Of a DNA stretch of 64,000 nucleotides, positions 28,299-37,644 are shown piece after piece (within the stretch, counting starts at the first letter, position 1; every line of letters begins with the position of its first letter). The stretch covers positions 434,001-498,000 of the forward strand of contig NZ_CP017560.1 in assembly GCF_001753205.1 (NCBI RefSeq), in the 5' to 3' direction. This DNA comes from Sporosarcina ureilytica. GTDB taxonomy: Bacteria > Bacillota > Bacilli > Bacillales_A > Planococcaceae. A model generated the notes under the pieces. The model had not been told where the DNA came from and did no database searches. It was given only the letters and a program-made list of their open reading frames with translations. The position numbers were made by a program, and so were the translations under genes.

Positions 28299-28862
28299 AT
28301 GGATCAGTTGATCAATAAACGAATAAATGAGGTCTTAAAGGGGAACCAAGAAGCTTTTGAAGAGATTGTTACACTTTTTCAGCATCGTTTATATCATGTT
28401 TGCTATCGAATGTTAAGCAACCGGCAAGAAGCAGAAGATATTGCACAAGAAGCTTTTGTTCGTGCGTATATTAATATTCATACATTTGATCAAAAGCGTA
28501 AGTTTTCCACTTGGTTGTTTAGAATCGCAACAAATCTATGCATCGATCGTATTCGCAAGAAGAAGCCAGATTATTATCTTGATGCAGAGGTTCCCGGAAC
28601 GGAAGGCTTGACGATGTATTCACAAATTGCATCTGATGTAGAGCTTCCAGAAGATGAAGTTGAAAAAATGGAAACGCAAGAACGAATTCAATACGAAATT
28701 GGACGACTTTCTGATAAGTATCGTTCAGTGATTATTTTGCGATACATTGAAGAGTTACCGTTGCAGGAAATTAGTGATATTTTAGAATTACCGCTTGGGA
28801 CCGTAAAAACCCGTGTTCATAGGGGTCGAGCTGCGCTCAGAAAACAAATGGGTAATTTGTAG
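28299..28862 (+). CDS. sigW: ECF sigma factor SigW
   Basis: This ECF sigma factor of 187 residues has region 2 (CYRMLSNRQEAEDIAQEAFVRAY) and region 4 (LPLQEISDILELPLGTVKTR). The stretch IRKKKPDYYLDAEVPGTEGL is nearly identical to B. subtilis SigW. It directs the cell-envelope stress and antimicrobial-resistance regulon. ATG 28299 follows GCGGAGGGG; an in-frame ATG at 28278 lies before the Shine-Dalgarno. The promoter is autoregulatory. rsiW follows after 13 bases. Confidence 0.96.
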   Translation: MDQLINKRINEVLKGNQEAFEEIVTLFQHRLYHVCYRMLSNRQEAEDIAQEAFVRAYINIHTFDQKRKFSTWLFRIATNLCIDRIRKKKPDYYLDAEVPGTEGLTMYSQIASDVELPEDEVEKMETQERIQYEIGRLSDKYRSVIILRYIEELPLQEISDILELPLGTVKTRVHRGRAALRKQMGNL

Positions 28863-28875
28863 GAGGTAATTTAGT

Positions 28876-29496
28876 ATGAATACGTGTCCGGAACAAATTG
28901 TTCATTATATGCACGCGTATTTAGATGGCGATATTAGTCGTGACGATGAGCGAGTATTAAATGAACATTTAAAACAATGTACATCCTGCCAAGAATTGAT
29001 GGATGATCTAATAGGTGCGGTTCAATTTATAGAGAAAGCCGAACATATACAAGCGCCAAGTGGCTTTGTGGATGGTGTGATGGCACGGCTACCAAAAGAG
29101 AAATCACAAGCTGGTATACAAAGGTGGCTACGCAGACACCCACTCCTAGCAGCCGTTGCCATGTTTTTTATATTAATGAGTGTTTCTGTCTTATCAAGTT
29201 ACGGAAATGATCAACAATTTTCCGTTACGAAACAACCGAATTTAATCGTCGAAGGAGAAACTGTAATTGTTCCGGAAGGCGAGGTAATCAAGGGTGATGT
29301 TGTCGTTAAAAATGGCGAACTCCGCGTTGAAGGTGAAGTGGATGGTAATGTAACCGTAATCCACGGGTCTAAGTACATGGCTTCTACCGCAGTCGTCACA
29401 GGTACAAGTCAAGAAATTGACAAAGCATTTGACTGGTTATGGTTTAAGATTAAGGAAACTTTTAAAGATGTTTTTCAACCCTCCGATAAAGAATAA
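28876..29496 (+). CDS. rsiW: Anti-sigma-W factor RsiW
   Basis: This single-pass membrane anti-sigma factor has 206 residues. The zinc anti-sigma motif HxxxCxxC is at His31, Cys35 and Cys38. A membrane helix lies at about residues 88-108. The extracytoplasmic part has short beta-repeat-like units (VIKGDVVVKNGELRVEGEVDG split over two turns). It holds SigW until cut by site-1 and site-2 proteases. It is co-transcribed with sigW and ends in a terminator. Confidence 0.95.
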   Translation: MNTCPEQIVHYMHAYLDGDISRDDERVLNEHLKQCTSCQELMDDLIGAVQFIEKAEHIQAPSGFVDGVMARLPKEKSQAGIQRWLRRHPLLAAVAMFFILMSVSVLSSYGNDQQFSVTKQPNLIVEGETVIVPEGEVIKGDVVVKNGELRVEGEVDGNVTVIHGSKYMASTAVVTGTSQEIDKAFDWLWFKIKETFKDVFQPSDKE

Positions 29497-29504
29497 CTCA
29501 ATCA

Positions 29505-29549
29505 TAAAGACCGCAATTGTATGGAGGGATGACTGCGGTCATTTTTAAT
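29505..29549 (+). terminator. Terminator after rsiW
   Basis: GACCGCA pairs with TGCGGTC, followed by ATTTTTAATTTT. It separates sigW-rsiW from cdaA. Confidence 0.75.
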
Positions 29550-29587
29550 TTTAATGAAGGGGAATCGGGCAAATCTTGGCAGTGGTA

Positions 29588-29596
29588 TGGTATACT
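29588..29596 (+). promoter_or_regulatory. Extended -10 promoter before cdaA
   Basis: TGGTATACT is an extended -10 element 40 bases before cdaA, with no convincing -35. Confidence 0.5.
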
Positions 29597-29635
29597 AAGG
29601 GCATATGAAATCGTCGAAAAAGGTAGGCGAAGCAC

Positions 29636-30472
29636 ATGCCGTTTTGGGAAAAAATCGTTAACCTAAGTCCAGTTGCAACATTCATTAATATAATGGATGT
29701 GCTTCTAGTTTGGTTTGTCGTATATCAACTTATAAAAGTAATTAAAGGGACAAAAGCTGTCCAGTTATTAAAAGGAATATTTGTGATTGTTATTGCACAA
29801 ATTTTAACAAAATTGTTCGGGCTTACTACGTTAGGATGGATGATGGAACAAGTTCTAACGTGGGGATTTTTGGCGATTATCATTATTTTCCAACCAGAAC
29901 TCAGGCGAGCGCTTGAACAACTTGGCCGTGGACGTTTATTTGCAAGATCGATGATGGATGAAGAGGAAGAGCGAAAACGTCTTTTAGAAGCATTATCGAA
30001 GTCAGTGAACTATATGGCGAAACGTCGAATCGGTGCCCTTATTTCCATTGAGAAAGAAACAGGATTGAATGAGTATATCGAAACAGGAACGTCATTGAAT
30101 TCAGATTTAACTTCTGAATTACTCATTAATATATTTATTCCGAATGCACCGCTACACGATGGGGCTGTCATTGTGCAGCGGAATCGAATTGCTGCAGCAG
30201 GCTGTTATTTACCGTTATCGGAAAGTCCTTTTATTTCCAAAGAATTAGGGACACGTCATCGTGCAGCGGTTGGTTTAAGCGAAGTATCTGACGCAATTAC
30301 AATTGTTGTGTCAGAGGAAACAGGTGCCATTAGTATCGCGACGGACGGCGATTTAAATAGAGGCTTAAGTATCGAAGAGTTTGAAGTTCGCTTACGGCAT
30401 GTCTGGTTTGGCGCAACAACTGACCAAGCAAGTACTTCCAAATGGAAATGGGGCGTGAAGAGAAATGGATAA
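29636..30472 (+). CDS. cdaA: Diadenylate cyclase CdaA
   Basis: This membrane-bound diadenylate cyclase of 278 residues makes c-di-AMP from two ATP. Three hydrophobic segments occupy about residues 10-85. The DAC domain follows, with the catalytic DGA in HDGAVIV and RHR in GTRHRAAVG. c-di-AMP controls potassium and osmolyte transport and wall homeostasis. The start follows AAAGGTAGGCG. It overlaps cdaR by eight bases in the conserved cdaA-cdaR-glmM order. Confidence 0.96.
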   Translation: MPFWEKIVNLSPVATFINIMDVLLVWFVVYQLIKVIKGTKAVQLLKGIFVIVIAQILTKLFGLTTLGWMMEQVLTWGFLAIIIIFQPELRRALEQLGRGRLFARSMMDEEEERKRLLEALSKSVNYMAKRRIGALISIEKETGLNEYIETGTSLNSDLTSELLINIFIPNAPLHDGAVIVQRNRIAAAGCYLPLSESPFISKELGTRHRAAVGLSEVSDAITIVVSEETGAISIATDGDLNRGLSIEEFEVRLRHVWFGATTDQASTSKWKWGVKRNG

Positions 30473-31745
30473 ACTACTAGATAGCCCATGGTTTCTCCGT
30501 TTTACTGCCTTGTTTCTTGCAATCTTATTGTTTTATACTGTGAAAACAGATGAGGGAAAATTGATGAATAACTCAAGTAGTGAAGATATGGAAGTTATTC
30601 ACGACGTGCCAGTTGAAGTATATTACGATAATGAAAATTTAATTGTAACGGGTATTCCTGAAACTGTGAATGTAACGATTGATGGTCCAGTAAACATCGT
30701 TCAAACGACCAAGTTGTTAAAGGATTTTACACTGTATGTTGATTTAACATCACTGCTAATGGGCGAACATCAAGTGCGAATTCGACATGAAAACATTTCG
30801 GAAAAATTACAAGTGCGTATAGATCCGGCAACCATTGACATCAATATTGAAGAGAAAATTACAGAAACATTCCGTATTGAGCCAGAGTTCAATGAGCGGT
30901 TACTAGCAGAAGGTTTTAACGTCGTCAATATGGAGGTACAACCTTCGACAGTTGAAGTCACGGGTGCAAAAAGCGTGATTGAATCAATTAATTTTGTAAA
31001 AGCTACAGTCGCTATAGACGCAGGCGTTCGAGAATCATTTGAGCAAGAAGCAAGAGTGCGTGTGCTAGATCGGGATTTAAATAAATTGGACGTCGACATT
31101 ATGCCCGAAAATGTTACTATTAAAGTTGACGTTCAAGAACATACAAAAGAAGTACCCATCGTGATCAATGAAACAGGCACCCCACCCAATGGTGTCACGA
31201 TAAACTCAATCACACCCGAAGTAAATAGTATTGTTTTATCAGGACCTAAACGAGTTTTAAATGAGATAGAAACTTTTCCAATTGACATAGACGTTTCAAA
31301 AATTGAAAAATCCGGTACAGTGGAAGTGAAACTAAAGAAACCAAAAGAAATTTTTAGTCTTTCTCCAACAACGATTAATGTGAAGATTGATACGACGATT
31401 GAGGGTGCAGTCGAAGAAGAGGAAGTTGCTGAAGAGACTGCAGGAGAAGGAGCAACCGCTGTTGAGACGACAAAGGTTGAAGATGTACCAGTCGTAATTA
31501 CAGGATTAAATGAAAAGTTTAAAGGTACATTTATCGAACCAGTGAATGGTTTAGTTACCATCACTGTGAAAGCTACCCCAGATGTAATTAGCAAGTTGAA
31601 GAAGTCAGACTTTGCGGTTTCAATTAATGCATCTCCCGCTTCAGAAGAAGGGGAGGAAGTATTTCCAATTCACGTGAAAGGTCCACCAAATGTAGAGTGG
31701 ACGCTTTCGATGGAAGAGGCAACATTAAAGATTGAACTTGCTTAG
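30465..31745 (+). CDS. cdaR: CdaA regulator CdaR (YbbR-domain protein)
   Basis: This 426-residue protein has one N-terminal membrane helix (about residues 8-25) followed by extracytoplasmic YbbR repeats, of which about four can be counted. An acidic Glu/Ala-rich linker (EEEVAEETAGEGA) precedes the last repeat. CdaR binds CdaA and modulates c-di-AMP synthesis. It overlaps cdaA by eight bases; glmM follows 43 bases after the stop. Confidence 0.94.
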   Translation: MDKLLDSPWFLRFTALFLAILLFYTVKTDEGKLMNNSSSEDMEVIHDVPVEVYYDNENLIVTGIPETVNVTIDGPVNIVQTTKLLKDFTLYVDLTSLLMGEHQVRIRHENISEKLQVRIDPATIDINIEEKITETFRIEPEFNERLLAEGFNVVNMEVQPSTVEVTGAKSVIESINFVKATVAIDAGVRESFEQEARVRVLDRDLNKLDVDIMPENVTIKVDVQEHTKEVPIVINETGTPPNGVTINSITPEVNSIVLSGPKRVLNEIETFPIDIDVSKIEKSGTVEVKLKKPKEIFSLSPTTINVKIDTTIEGAVEEEEVAEETAGEGATAVETTKVEDVPVVITGLNEKFKGTFIEPVNGLVTITVKATPDVISKLKKSDFAVSINASPASEEGEEVFPIHVKGPPNVEWTLSMEEATLKIELA

Positions 31746-31788
31746 CTAATAGAGGGCATAGTGTACAGGATTGAAAGGGAGAATGGAA

Positions 31789-33141
31789 ATGACAAAGTAT
31801 TTCGGTACGGATGGTGTACGCGGAATTGCAAATGACGAGCTAACACCCGAACTGGCTTTTAAGTTAGGAAGAATAGGAAGCTATGTATTGACAAAAGAGT
31901 CAGAAGGGAAACCAAAGATTCTCGTTGGACGAGATACGCGTATTTCTGGTTATATGCTTGAAAATGCATTGATTGCAGGAATTCTATCGACGGGTGTGGA
32001 AGTGATGACGCTCGGCGTAATTAGTACACCTGGCGTGGCTTATTTAACACGTGTCATGAATGCAGATGGAGGCGTTATGATTTCTGCCTCACATAACCCT
32101 GTAGAAGACAATGGCATTAAGTTTTTCGGTGCTGACGGCTATAAATTAACAGAAGAACAAGAAGAAGAAATGGAATTACTTTTAAACGAAGAGGAAGATA
32201 CGCTGCCACGTCCAACTGGAGCGAATGTCGGTTCAATTACGGAATACCTTGAAGGCGGGCATAAGTATATCCAGTATTTGAAGCAAACAGTAGATGAAGA
32301 GTTCACGGATATACATGTTGCGATTGATTGTGCAAATGGTGCAACTTCATCACTTGCTACGCATGTATTTGCGGACCTGGAAGCAGATATCTCTACGATG
32401 GGGGCTTCACCAAACGGTTTAAACATTAACGATGGTGTAGGTTCTACACATCCGGAAAAACTTGCAGAGCTTGTGAAAGAAAAAGAAGCTGATATTGGAC
32501 TCGCATTTGATGGAGATGGTGACCGTCTTATTGCCGTGGATGAACATGGCGACATTGTCGATGGTGATAAAATCATGTTTATCATCGGTCGTTATTTAAA
32601 GTCAAAAGGTCGCTTAAAATCCGATACAATTGTATCTACGATTATGAGTAACTTAGGATTCTATAAAGCATTGCGTGAGCACGAAATGACAAGCGTTAAA
32701 ACGGCAGTCGGCGACAAATATGTTGTTGAAGAAATGAGAAAAAATAATTTCACCCTTGGCGGAGAGCAATCCGGACATATTGTCATGCTTGATTATAATA
32801 CGACAGGGGACGGGCTTCTAACAGGGCTCCAACTTGTCAATATTATGAAAGTGACAGGCAAAACGTTGTCCGAACTGGCAAGTGAAATGACAGTTTATCC
32901 ACAAGAACTTATCAATGTTCGCGTAACAGATAAACATGCTGTAACGGAGAATGAACGCGTTGCAAACGTTATTGCCGAAGTAGAAAATGAAATGGCAGGC
33001 AATGGCCGTGTGCTCGTTCGTCCTTCTGGAACAGAGCCACTCGTACGTGTCATGGTAGAAGCACCTACGAATGAGGAATGTAAGCAGTATGTCGATGAAA
33101 TTGTTGCAGTCGTCCAAGAAGAAATGGGATTGGAAGACTAA
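31789..33141 (+). CDS. glmM: Phosphoglucosamine mutase GlmM
   Basis: This 450-residue enzyme interconverts glucosamine-6-P and glucosamine-1-P for peptidoglycan precursors. The phospho-Ser lies in [12 protein letters not shown] (about residue 101), the Mg site in DGDGDR, and the sugar-binding GGEQSGH and phosphate-binding RPSGTEP loops are present. ATG 31789 follows AAAGGGAGA; an in-frame ATG at 31783 is too close. It completes the cdaA-cdaR-glmM unit. glmS, which often follows with its ribozyme, is absent here. Confidence 0.96.
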   Translation: MTKYFGTDGVRGIANDELTPELAFKLGRIGSYVLTKESEGKPKILVGRDTRISGYMLENALIAGILSTGVEVMTLGVISTPGVAYLTRVMNADGGVMISASHNPVEDNGIKFFGADGYKLTEEQEEEMELLLNEEEDTLPRPTGANVGSITEYLEGGHKYIQYLKQTVDEEFTDIHVAIDCANGATSSLATHVFADLEADISTMGASPNGLNINDGVGSTHPEKLAELVKEKEADIGLAFDGDGDRLIAVDEHGDIVDGDKIMFIIGRYLKSKGRLKSDTIVSTIMSNLGFYKALREHEMTSVKTAVGDKYVVEEMRKNNFTLGGEQSGHIVMLDYNTTGDGLLTGLQLVNIMKVTGKTLSELASEMTVYPQELINVRVTDKHAVTENERVANVIAEVENEMAGNGRVLVRPSGTEPLVRVMVEAPTNEECKQYVDEIVAVVQEEMGLED

Positions 33142-33152
33142 AATAGCAGTTC

Positions 33153-33201
33153 AAAAAAGCTATCCAGCTGTTCATTGATGAACAGAGGATAGCTTTTTTT
33201 G
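33153..33201. terminator. Bidirectional terminator between glmM and ytoQ
   Basis: AAAAAAGCTATCC pairs with GGATAGCTTTTTTT, with an inner CTGTTCAT/ATGAACAG stem. A and T tracts lie on both sides, so it can serve both converging genes. Confidence 0.9.
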
Positions 33202-33208
33202 TATTACA

Positions 33209-33649
33209 TTATTCGAAAATATATGTTAATGCTTGAATCGCTTGGTCGACCGTTTCAACTGTGGCATGTGCTTTGCGTGATAGTTCTTTTAATGCATGGT
33301 GATGCGCTTCTTGACGAATTAAAATGAGTGGTTTATCGAATGCAACCGCTGCGCTTGCATCCATCGCTGTATTCCACTGTTTATATTGTTCGCCGAATAA
33401 AGCGATGACAAGGTCTGCCTTTTTCATTAAAATTTCTGTTCGTAAGTTATTAAAATTGGAAGCCGCTGCATCTTTAAAAATAGCATTTGGCTGTTCACCA
33501 AGAATTTCTTCACCAATGTTGTCGGAACGATCGTGATCTTCCATTGGACCAACAAAATCAATTGGTAATTCTAATGCTGCAGCTTTCTCTTTAATTTCGT
33601 TTCTCCAATTCGTATGAATCTCTCCAGCTAAATAGACAGTTAATCTCAT
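33209..33649 (-). CDS. ytoQ: YtoQ family protein
   Basis: This 146-residue protein is highly similar to B. subtilis YtoQ: MRLTVYLAGEIHTNWR, VGPMEDHDRSDNIGEEILG, ADLVIALFGEQYKQWNTAMDA. The family resembles nucleoside 2-deoxyribosyltransferase folds, but its function is not established. ATG 33649 follows TAGGAGGGA; an upstream in-frame start would place this site inside the gene. It is a single-gene unit. Confidence 0.9.
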   Translation of the reverse strand: MRLTVYLAGEIHTNWRNEIKEKAAALELPIDFVGPMEDHDRSDNIGEEILGEQPNAIFKDAAASNFNNLRTEILMKKADLVIALFGEQYKQWNTAMDASAAVAFDKPLILIRQEAHHHALKELSRKAHATVETVDQAIQALTYIFE

Positions 33650-33763
33650 TAAAAAATCCCTCCTAGACATTCTATTTCCATTGTATCACTTTTAATTAGT
33701 ACGTTGCTTGTGGTTGTATGAAAGTTTAGACTATAAGTAACGAATGAAAAGGGGGCGTGGCGG

Positions 33764-35332
33764 ATGAAGACGATTTGGCATAATGGGACGATGTATACGA
33801 TGTGTACAGAAGGCGAACGAGTGGAAGCTTTATTAACCCAAAATGGACAAATTATTAAAATAGGTACCTATGACGAATTGAGAGGCAAGGCTGAGAAGGA
33901 AATCGACCTTCAAGGTGCAGTGTTGTATCCAGGATTCGTCGATAGTCATATGCATATGATTGGCCATGGCGATAAATTAAGAAGTTTGGATCTATCGAAA
34001 ATGACGTCAGCGGAAGAGATGTTAGAGAAGTTGCATTTAGCAAAGGAAAATCTCGCGGCGGATGAGTGGCTCATTGGTGAAGGTTGGAATGAAAATAATT
34101 TTCCTGATAAAAGAATTCTCACTGCTAAGGAATTAGATGAAGTGACGACTGCGCCGATTGTTTTAAAAAGAACTTGTCGACATGCGGCACTTGCAAATAC
34201 AAAAGCATTAGCGCTCGCAGGTATTACAACTGAGACGCCTAATCCTGTAGACGGTACAATTGTAAGAGATGACAACGGGGAAGCAACTGGTTATTTATTA
34301 GAAGGGGCACAAGATTTAGTGCTCGATTTACTGAGCGAACCGACGGAAGCCTCTTTAACAACGTCCCTTCGGAAATCTGTAGACGATTTATTGGCACTCG
34401 GATTAACGGGAGCTGTGACAGATGATCTTGGTTATTACGGCGATTATCGTAATCCTTTACAAGCGTTTAAAAATGTCATCGGGAAAGAAAAGAAGTTCCG
34501 AGTCCATTTACTTCGCCGTTCTACGGTTTTTAAACAGTTAATGGAAGACGATGCAACGTATTTGGAACCTTGGATTAGCCCGGGGGAAATGAAGTTCTTT
34601 GTCGATGGTGCACTTGGGGGAAAAACAGCGCTTTTAAGTAAACCCTATGCGGATACACCTGAAACGTTGGGGATGGCGGTTCATACTGATAAAGAAATTG
34701 AAGCGCTTGTGAAACTGGCAAGGTCTTACAATGAAGCAGTTGCTGTCCACGTTATCGGGGATGGTGCGGTTGAAAAGATTTTAGGCGTTTTAGAGAAATA
34801 TCCTGCACCAGTTGGAAAGCGGGACCGGCTAATTCACGTGAATGTGTTGCGAGATGACTTAGTAGAAAGAATGTTGGGGTTGCCCATTGTATTGGATTTG
34901 CAACCTGTCTTCGTATCTTCTGATTTCCCTTGGGTGATGGCTAGATTGGGAGAAGAGAGACTCGATTGGGCTTATGCGTGGAAGAGGTTAGTGGATCAAG
35001 GGTTTATTTGCGGCGGTGGATCGGATGCGCCGATTGAAGAAGCGGATCCTTTGCTTGGTATTTATGCAGCGGTAACGAGGCGGAAAGTTGGAGAAGCGCA
35101 TGAGGGGTATTTGCCTAAAGAAAAGTTAAGTCGATTTGAAGCGGTAAGTCTCTTTACGACAGGAAGTGCAGCAACGATTGGAAAAGCGGATAGCCGCGGC
35201 AAGTTAGCGGTAGGGTACGATGCTGATTTTACAATACTTGATAAGGATTTATTCGAAGTAGATGAAGAAGAAATCGTATCAGCACAGGTGAAGATGACAG
35301 TAGTTGATGGAGAAGTGATGTACAAGTCTTGA
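33764..35332 (+). CDS. Amidohydrolase family 3 protein (YtcJ-like)
   Basis: This is a 522-residue metal-dependent hydrolase. The N-terminal beta-sandwich is followed by metal motif HMH in GFVDSHMHMIGHGD, later DGALGGKTALL, VHVIGD and GGGSDAPIEEADP, typical of the YtcJ/amidohydrolase-3 group. The composite domain is closed by the C-terminal GYDADFTILDKD. The substrate is unknown; relatives act on N-acyl or imide bonds. ATG 33764 follows AAAGGGGGCG. Confidence 0.9.
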   Translation: MKTIWHNGTMYTMCTEGERVEALLTQNGQIIKIGTYDELRGKAEKEIDLQGAVLYPGFVDSHMHMIGHGDKLRSLDLSKMTSAEEMLEKLHLAKENLAADEWLIGEGWNENNFPDKRILTAKELDEVTTAPIVLKRTCRHAALANTKALALAGITTETPNPVDGTIVRDDNGEATGYLLEGAQDLVLDLLSEPTEASLTTSLRKSVDDLLALGLTGAVTDDLGYYGDYRNPLQAFKNVIGKEKKFRVHLLRRSTVFKQLMEDDATYLEPWISPGEMKFFVDGALGGKTALLSKPYADTPETLGMAVHTDKEIEALVKLARSYNEAVAVHVIGDGAVEKILGVLEKYPAPVGKRDRLIHVNVLRDDLVERMLGLPIVLDLQPVFVSSDFPWVMARLGEERLDWAYAWKRLVDQGFICGGGSDAPIEEADPLLGIYAAVTRRKVGEAHEGYLPKEKLSRFEAVSLFTTGSAATIGKADSRGKLAVGYDADFTILDKDLFEVDEEEIVSAQVKMTVVDGEVMYKS

Positions 35333-35425
35333 TGTTCATATGAAAGGACAGCCTGTGATAGACTGAGGTTAAAAGGAATGAGTGAAACAATGGGTACTAT
35401 TCCAGAAAAGAGAGGAGGCATAATG

Positions 35426-35620
35426 ATGAGTGGAAAAAATCGAAGTGAGATTCACGAAGGGTTAGAGGTAGCAATCATTTTAAAGAAAGACCAAAGAACA
35501 GGCGTGACAACAAAAGGGACTGTGAAAGATATATTGACTAATTCATCCTTTCATCCACATGGGATAAAAGTGCGTTTAGCTGATGGACAAGTGGGGCGCG
35601 TTGCTGAAATTTTAAAATAA
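35426..35620 (+). CDS. ywbE: YwbE family protein
   Basis: This small protein of 64 residues has the YwbE pattern: RSEIHEGLEVAIILKKDQRTG, then TNSSFHPHGIKVRLADGQVGRV. The family is conserved, probably nucleic-acid-associated, and of unknown function. ATG 35426 is seven bases after GAGGAGG; the ATG three bases earlier is too close. It is probably transcribed with the flavin enzyme that follows 37 bases later. Confidence 0.88.
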   Translation: MSGKNRSEIHEGLEVAIILKKDQRTGVTTKGTVKDILTNSSFHPHGIKVRLADGQVGRVAEILK

Positions 35621-35657
35621 ACTTGTTGTTTTTGATTTTAGAAAGGAGCCCGATTAA

Positions 35658-36659
35658 TTGCTAAAAAAACTAGGCATTGCGTATCCAATCATTCAAGCAC
35701 CGATGGCGGGTATAACGACGCCGGAGTTTGTGGTGGCGTCTGCGAATGCCGGAATTTTAGGGGCTATCGGGGCTGGCTATTTAAGTGGAGAAGAGACGCG
35801 GCAGTTTATTCGTGAAGTGAAAAAGCGTACCCGTCAGCCGTTTATGGTCAATTTGTTTTTACCTGAAGACGTTCAAGTGCGTAAAGCAACCATTCAAAAA
35901 GCCAATGTCGATTTACACACAATCCGAGAGTCGCTTGGAATTTCTGAAGCTAAGGTTCAATTTCAGGAACCCAATTTTGACGCACAAATTGAAGTTTTAT
36001 TAGAAGAAAACGTGAAAGTTTGTTCGTTTACATTTGGTCTTCCAAGCCGGCAAATCGTAGAAAGATTAAAAGCGCAACATGTGTTTTTGATTGGCACTGC
36101 AACGACGGTAGAAGAAGCGCTGCTTGCAGAAGAAATCGGCATGGATGCAGTTGTTGCGCAAGGCAGCGAAGCAGGCGGTCATCGCGGTTCTTTTCAGGGG
36201 CAATTAACATTGATTCCACTAGAAGACTTTCTTCCCGACATTGTAAAATCGGTTCAAATTCCAGTTATCGCTGCTGGCGGTATTGCGAATAAAGCAATGA
36301 GCGACAAAGCTTTTGCGGCAGGCGCAGCAGCCGTTCAAGTTGGGACAGCTTTACTTGCTTCTAAAGAAAGCGGTGCGCATTCGTTACATAAGGAAGCACT
36401 TTTACGCGCAACAAAAGGAAGTACTGTGCTCACGAATACTTTTTCGGGAAAAATGGCGCGTGGAATACGAAATGAATTTACGGAGCGAATGAAAAACGCG
36501 GTCATTGCACCGTATCCTTATCAAAATGATTTGACGAAGGAGATTCGAAAAGTAGCAGCACAACAAGAGAAACCGGAGTTTATGTCTTTGTGGGCAGGCG
36601 AAAATGTCCATTTAAGTACAGATGGAAAAGTTCGTGATATTATTGCAAGATTCATCTAA
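35658..36659 (+). CDS. Nitronate monooxygenase-like FMN enzyme
   Basis: This 333-residue TIM-barrel flavoprotein of the nitronate monooxygenase/2-nitropropane dioxygenase family has the signatures IIQAPMAGITTPE, AQGSEAGGHRG, AAGGIANK and VQVGTALLASKES. Such enzymes oxidise nitronates such as propionate 3-nitronate. The start is TTG 35658, after GAAAGGAGCCCG. It ends 18 bases before an EamA transporter. Confidence 0.9.
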   Translation: MLKKLGIAYPIIQAPMAGITTPEFVVASANAGILGAIGAGYLSGEETRQFIREVKKRTRQPFMVNLFLPEDVQVRKATIQKANVDLHTIRESLGISEAKVQFQEPNFDAQIEVLLEENVKVCSFTFGLPSRQIVERLKAQHVFLIGTATTVEEALLAEEIGMDAVVAQGSEAGGHRGSFQGQLTLIPLEDFLPDIVKSVQIPVIAAGGIANKAMSDKAFAAGAAAVQVGTALLASKESGAHSLHKEALLRATKGSTVLTNTFSGKMARGIRNEFTERMKNAVIAPYPYQNDLTKEIRKVAAQQEKPEFMSLWAGENVHLSTDGKVRDIIARFI

Positions 36660-36677
36660 GAAGTAGTGAGGGAAATT

Positions 36678-37553
36678 ATGAGGAAATATATTGGTGAAAT
36701 CGGCTTAACCATTGCAGCCATTATTTGGGGTAGCGGATTTGTCGCAAGTTCGATGGCGCTTGGGCATTATACGCCGTATCAAATCTTGGCGGGCCGATTT
36801 TTAATTGGCGTCATTTTATTAAGTATCGTGTTTCATAAAAAGTTTAAAGGAATTAGAAAAAGTACGCTTATTAAAGGTATCTTATTAGGCGGTATTTTGT
36901 ATTTGGCATTTGTTTTACAGACGGTCGGTCTCCAGTTTACAACGCCTTCGAAAAATGCTTTTTTAACAGCGGTCAATGTCGTGATTGTTCCGTTTATCGC
37001 GTTTTTTATTTATCGACGAAAACTTGATGCTTTTGAATTAACAGGGGCCATCATTGCTGTGATTGGGATTGCATTATTAAGTTTACAATTTACTGCGGTA
37101 GTGAATATGGGTGACGTGTTGTCATTACTTTGCGCATTTGCATTCGCGTTCCATATTTTTTACACGGCACGGTTTGTTGAAAATGAAGATCCGGTGTCCA
37201 TTACGATGATTCAAATGATTACGGCTGCATCCATTGGTATTGTCGTTGTGGTTGTGAAAGGTGAAACGGCATTTCCGGTTGAAACGGCGGCTTTATTGCC
37301 TCTGGTTTACTTGGGGATTTTTTCAACAACCATTGCATATTTACTGCAAACAACTGCCCAAAAGTTTATTACAGAAACAAAAGCGGCGATTATTTTATCG
37401 ACAGAGGCACTATGGGGAACATTATTTTCAGTGATCATATTAAGTGAACTGTTGACTGTGAAAATGGGGATTGGCGCAATGCTCATATTGATTGCAATCA
37501 TCATATCTGAAACGAAAATAAATATTTTACCGTTACAAAGGCGGTTAGAGTAG
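36678..37553 (+). CDS. EamA/DMT family transporter
   Basis: This membrane protein of 291 residues has about ten hydrophobic segments in two EamA halves. The first has AAIIWGSGFVASSMAL with a later TPSKNAFLTAVNVVIVP; the second has TKAAIILSTEALWGTLF. Such transporters export amino acids or other small metabolites, but the substrate cannot be read from sequence. ATG 36678 follows AGTGAGGGAA. It is followed by a terminator. Confidence 0.9.
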   Translation: MRKYIGEIGLTIAAIIWGSGFVASSMALGHYTPYQILAGRFLIGVILLSIVFHKKFKGIRKSTLIKGILLGGILYLAFVLQTVGLQFTTPSKNAFLTAVNVVIVPFIAFFIYRRKLDAFELTGAIIAVIGIALLSLQFTAVVNMGDVLSLLCAFAFAFHIFYTARFVENEDPVSITMIQMITAASIGIVVVVVKGETAFPVETAALLPLVYLGIFSTTIAYLLQTTAQKFITETKAAIILSTEALWGTLFSVIILSELLTVKMGIGAMLILIAIIISETKINILPLQRRLE

Positions 37554-37588
37554 GCATCGGAAATTTCTCCGGTGCTTTATTTTTTTGG
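37553..37588 (+). terminator. Terminator after the EamA gene
   Basis: GCATCGGA pairs with TCCGGTGC (one G-T pair) around a short loop and is followed by TTTATTTTTTT. Confidence 0.8.
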
Positions 37589-37589
37589 G

Positions 37590-37620
37590 TTGACCCTTAC
37601 GTTACGTCATACCTTATAGT
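37590..37620 (+). promoter_or_regulatory. MerR-type promoter with 19-bp spacer
   Basis: TTGACC (37590-37595), 19 bases, TATAGT (37615-37620). The over-long spacer contains TTACGTTACGTCA and is the hallmark of promoters that MerR proteins twist into activity. It precedes the MerR gene, implying autoregulation. Confidence 0.8.
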
Positions 37621-37644
37621 TGAAATTGAAGGGTGGTCAAGGTG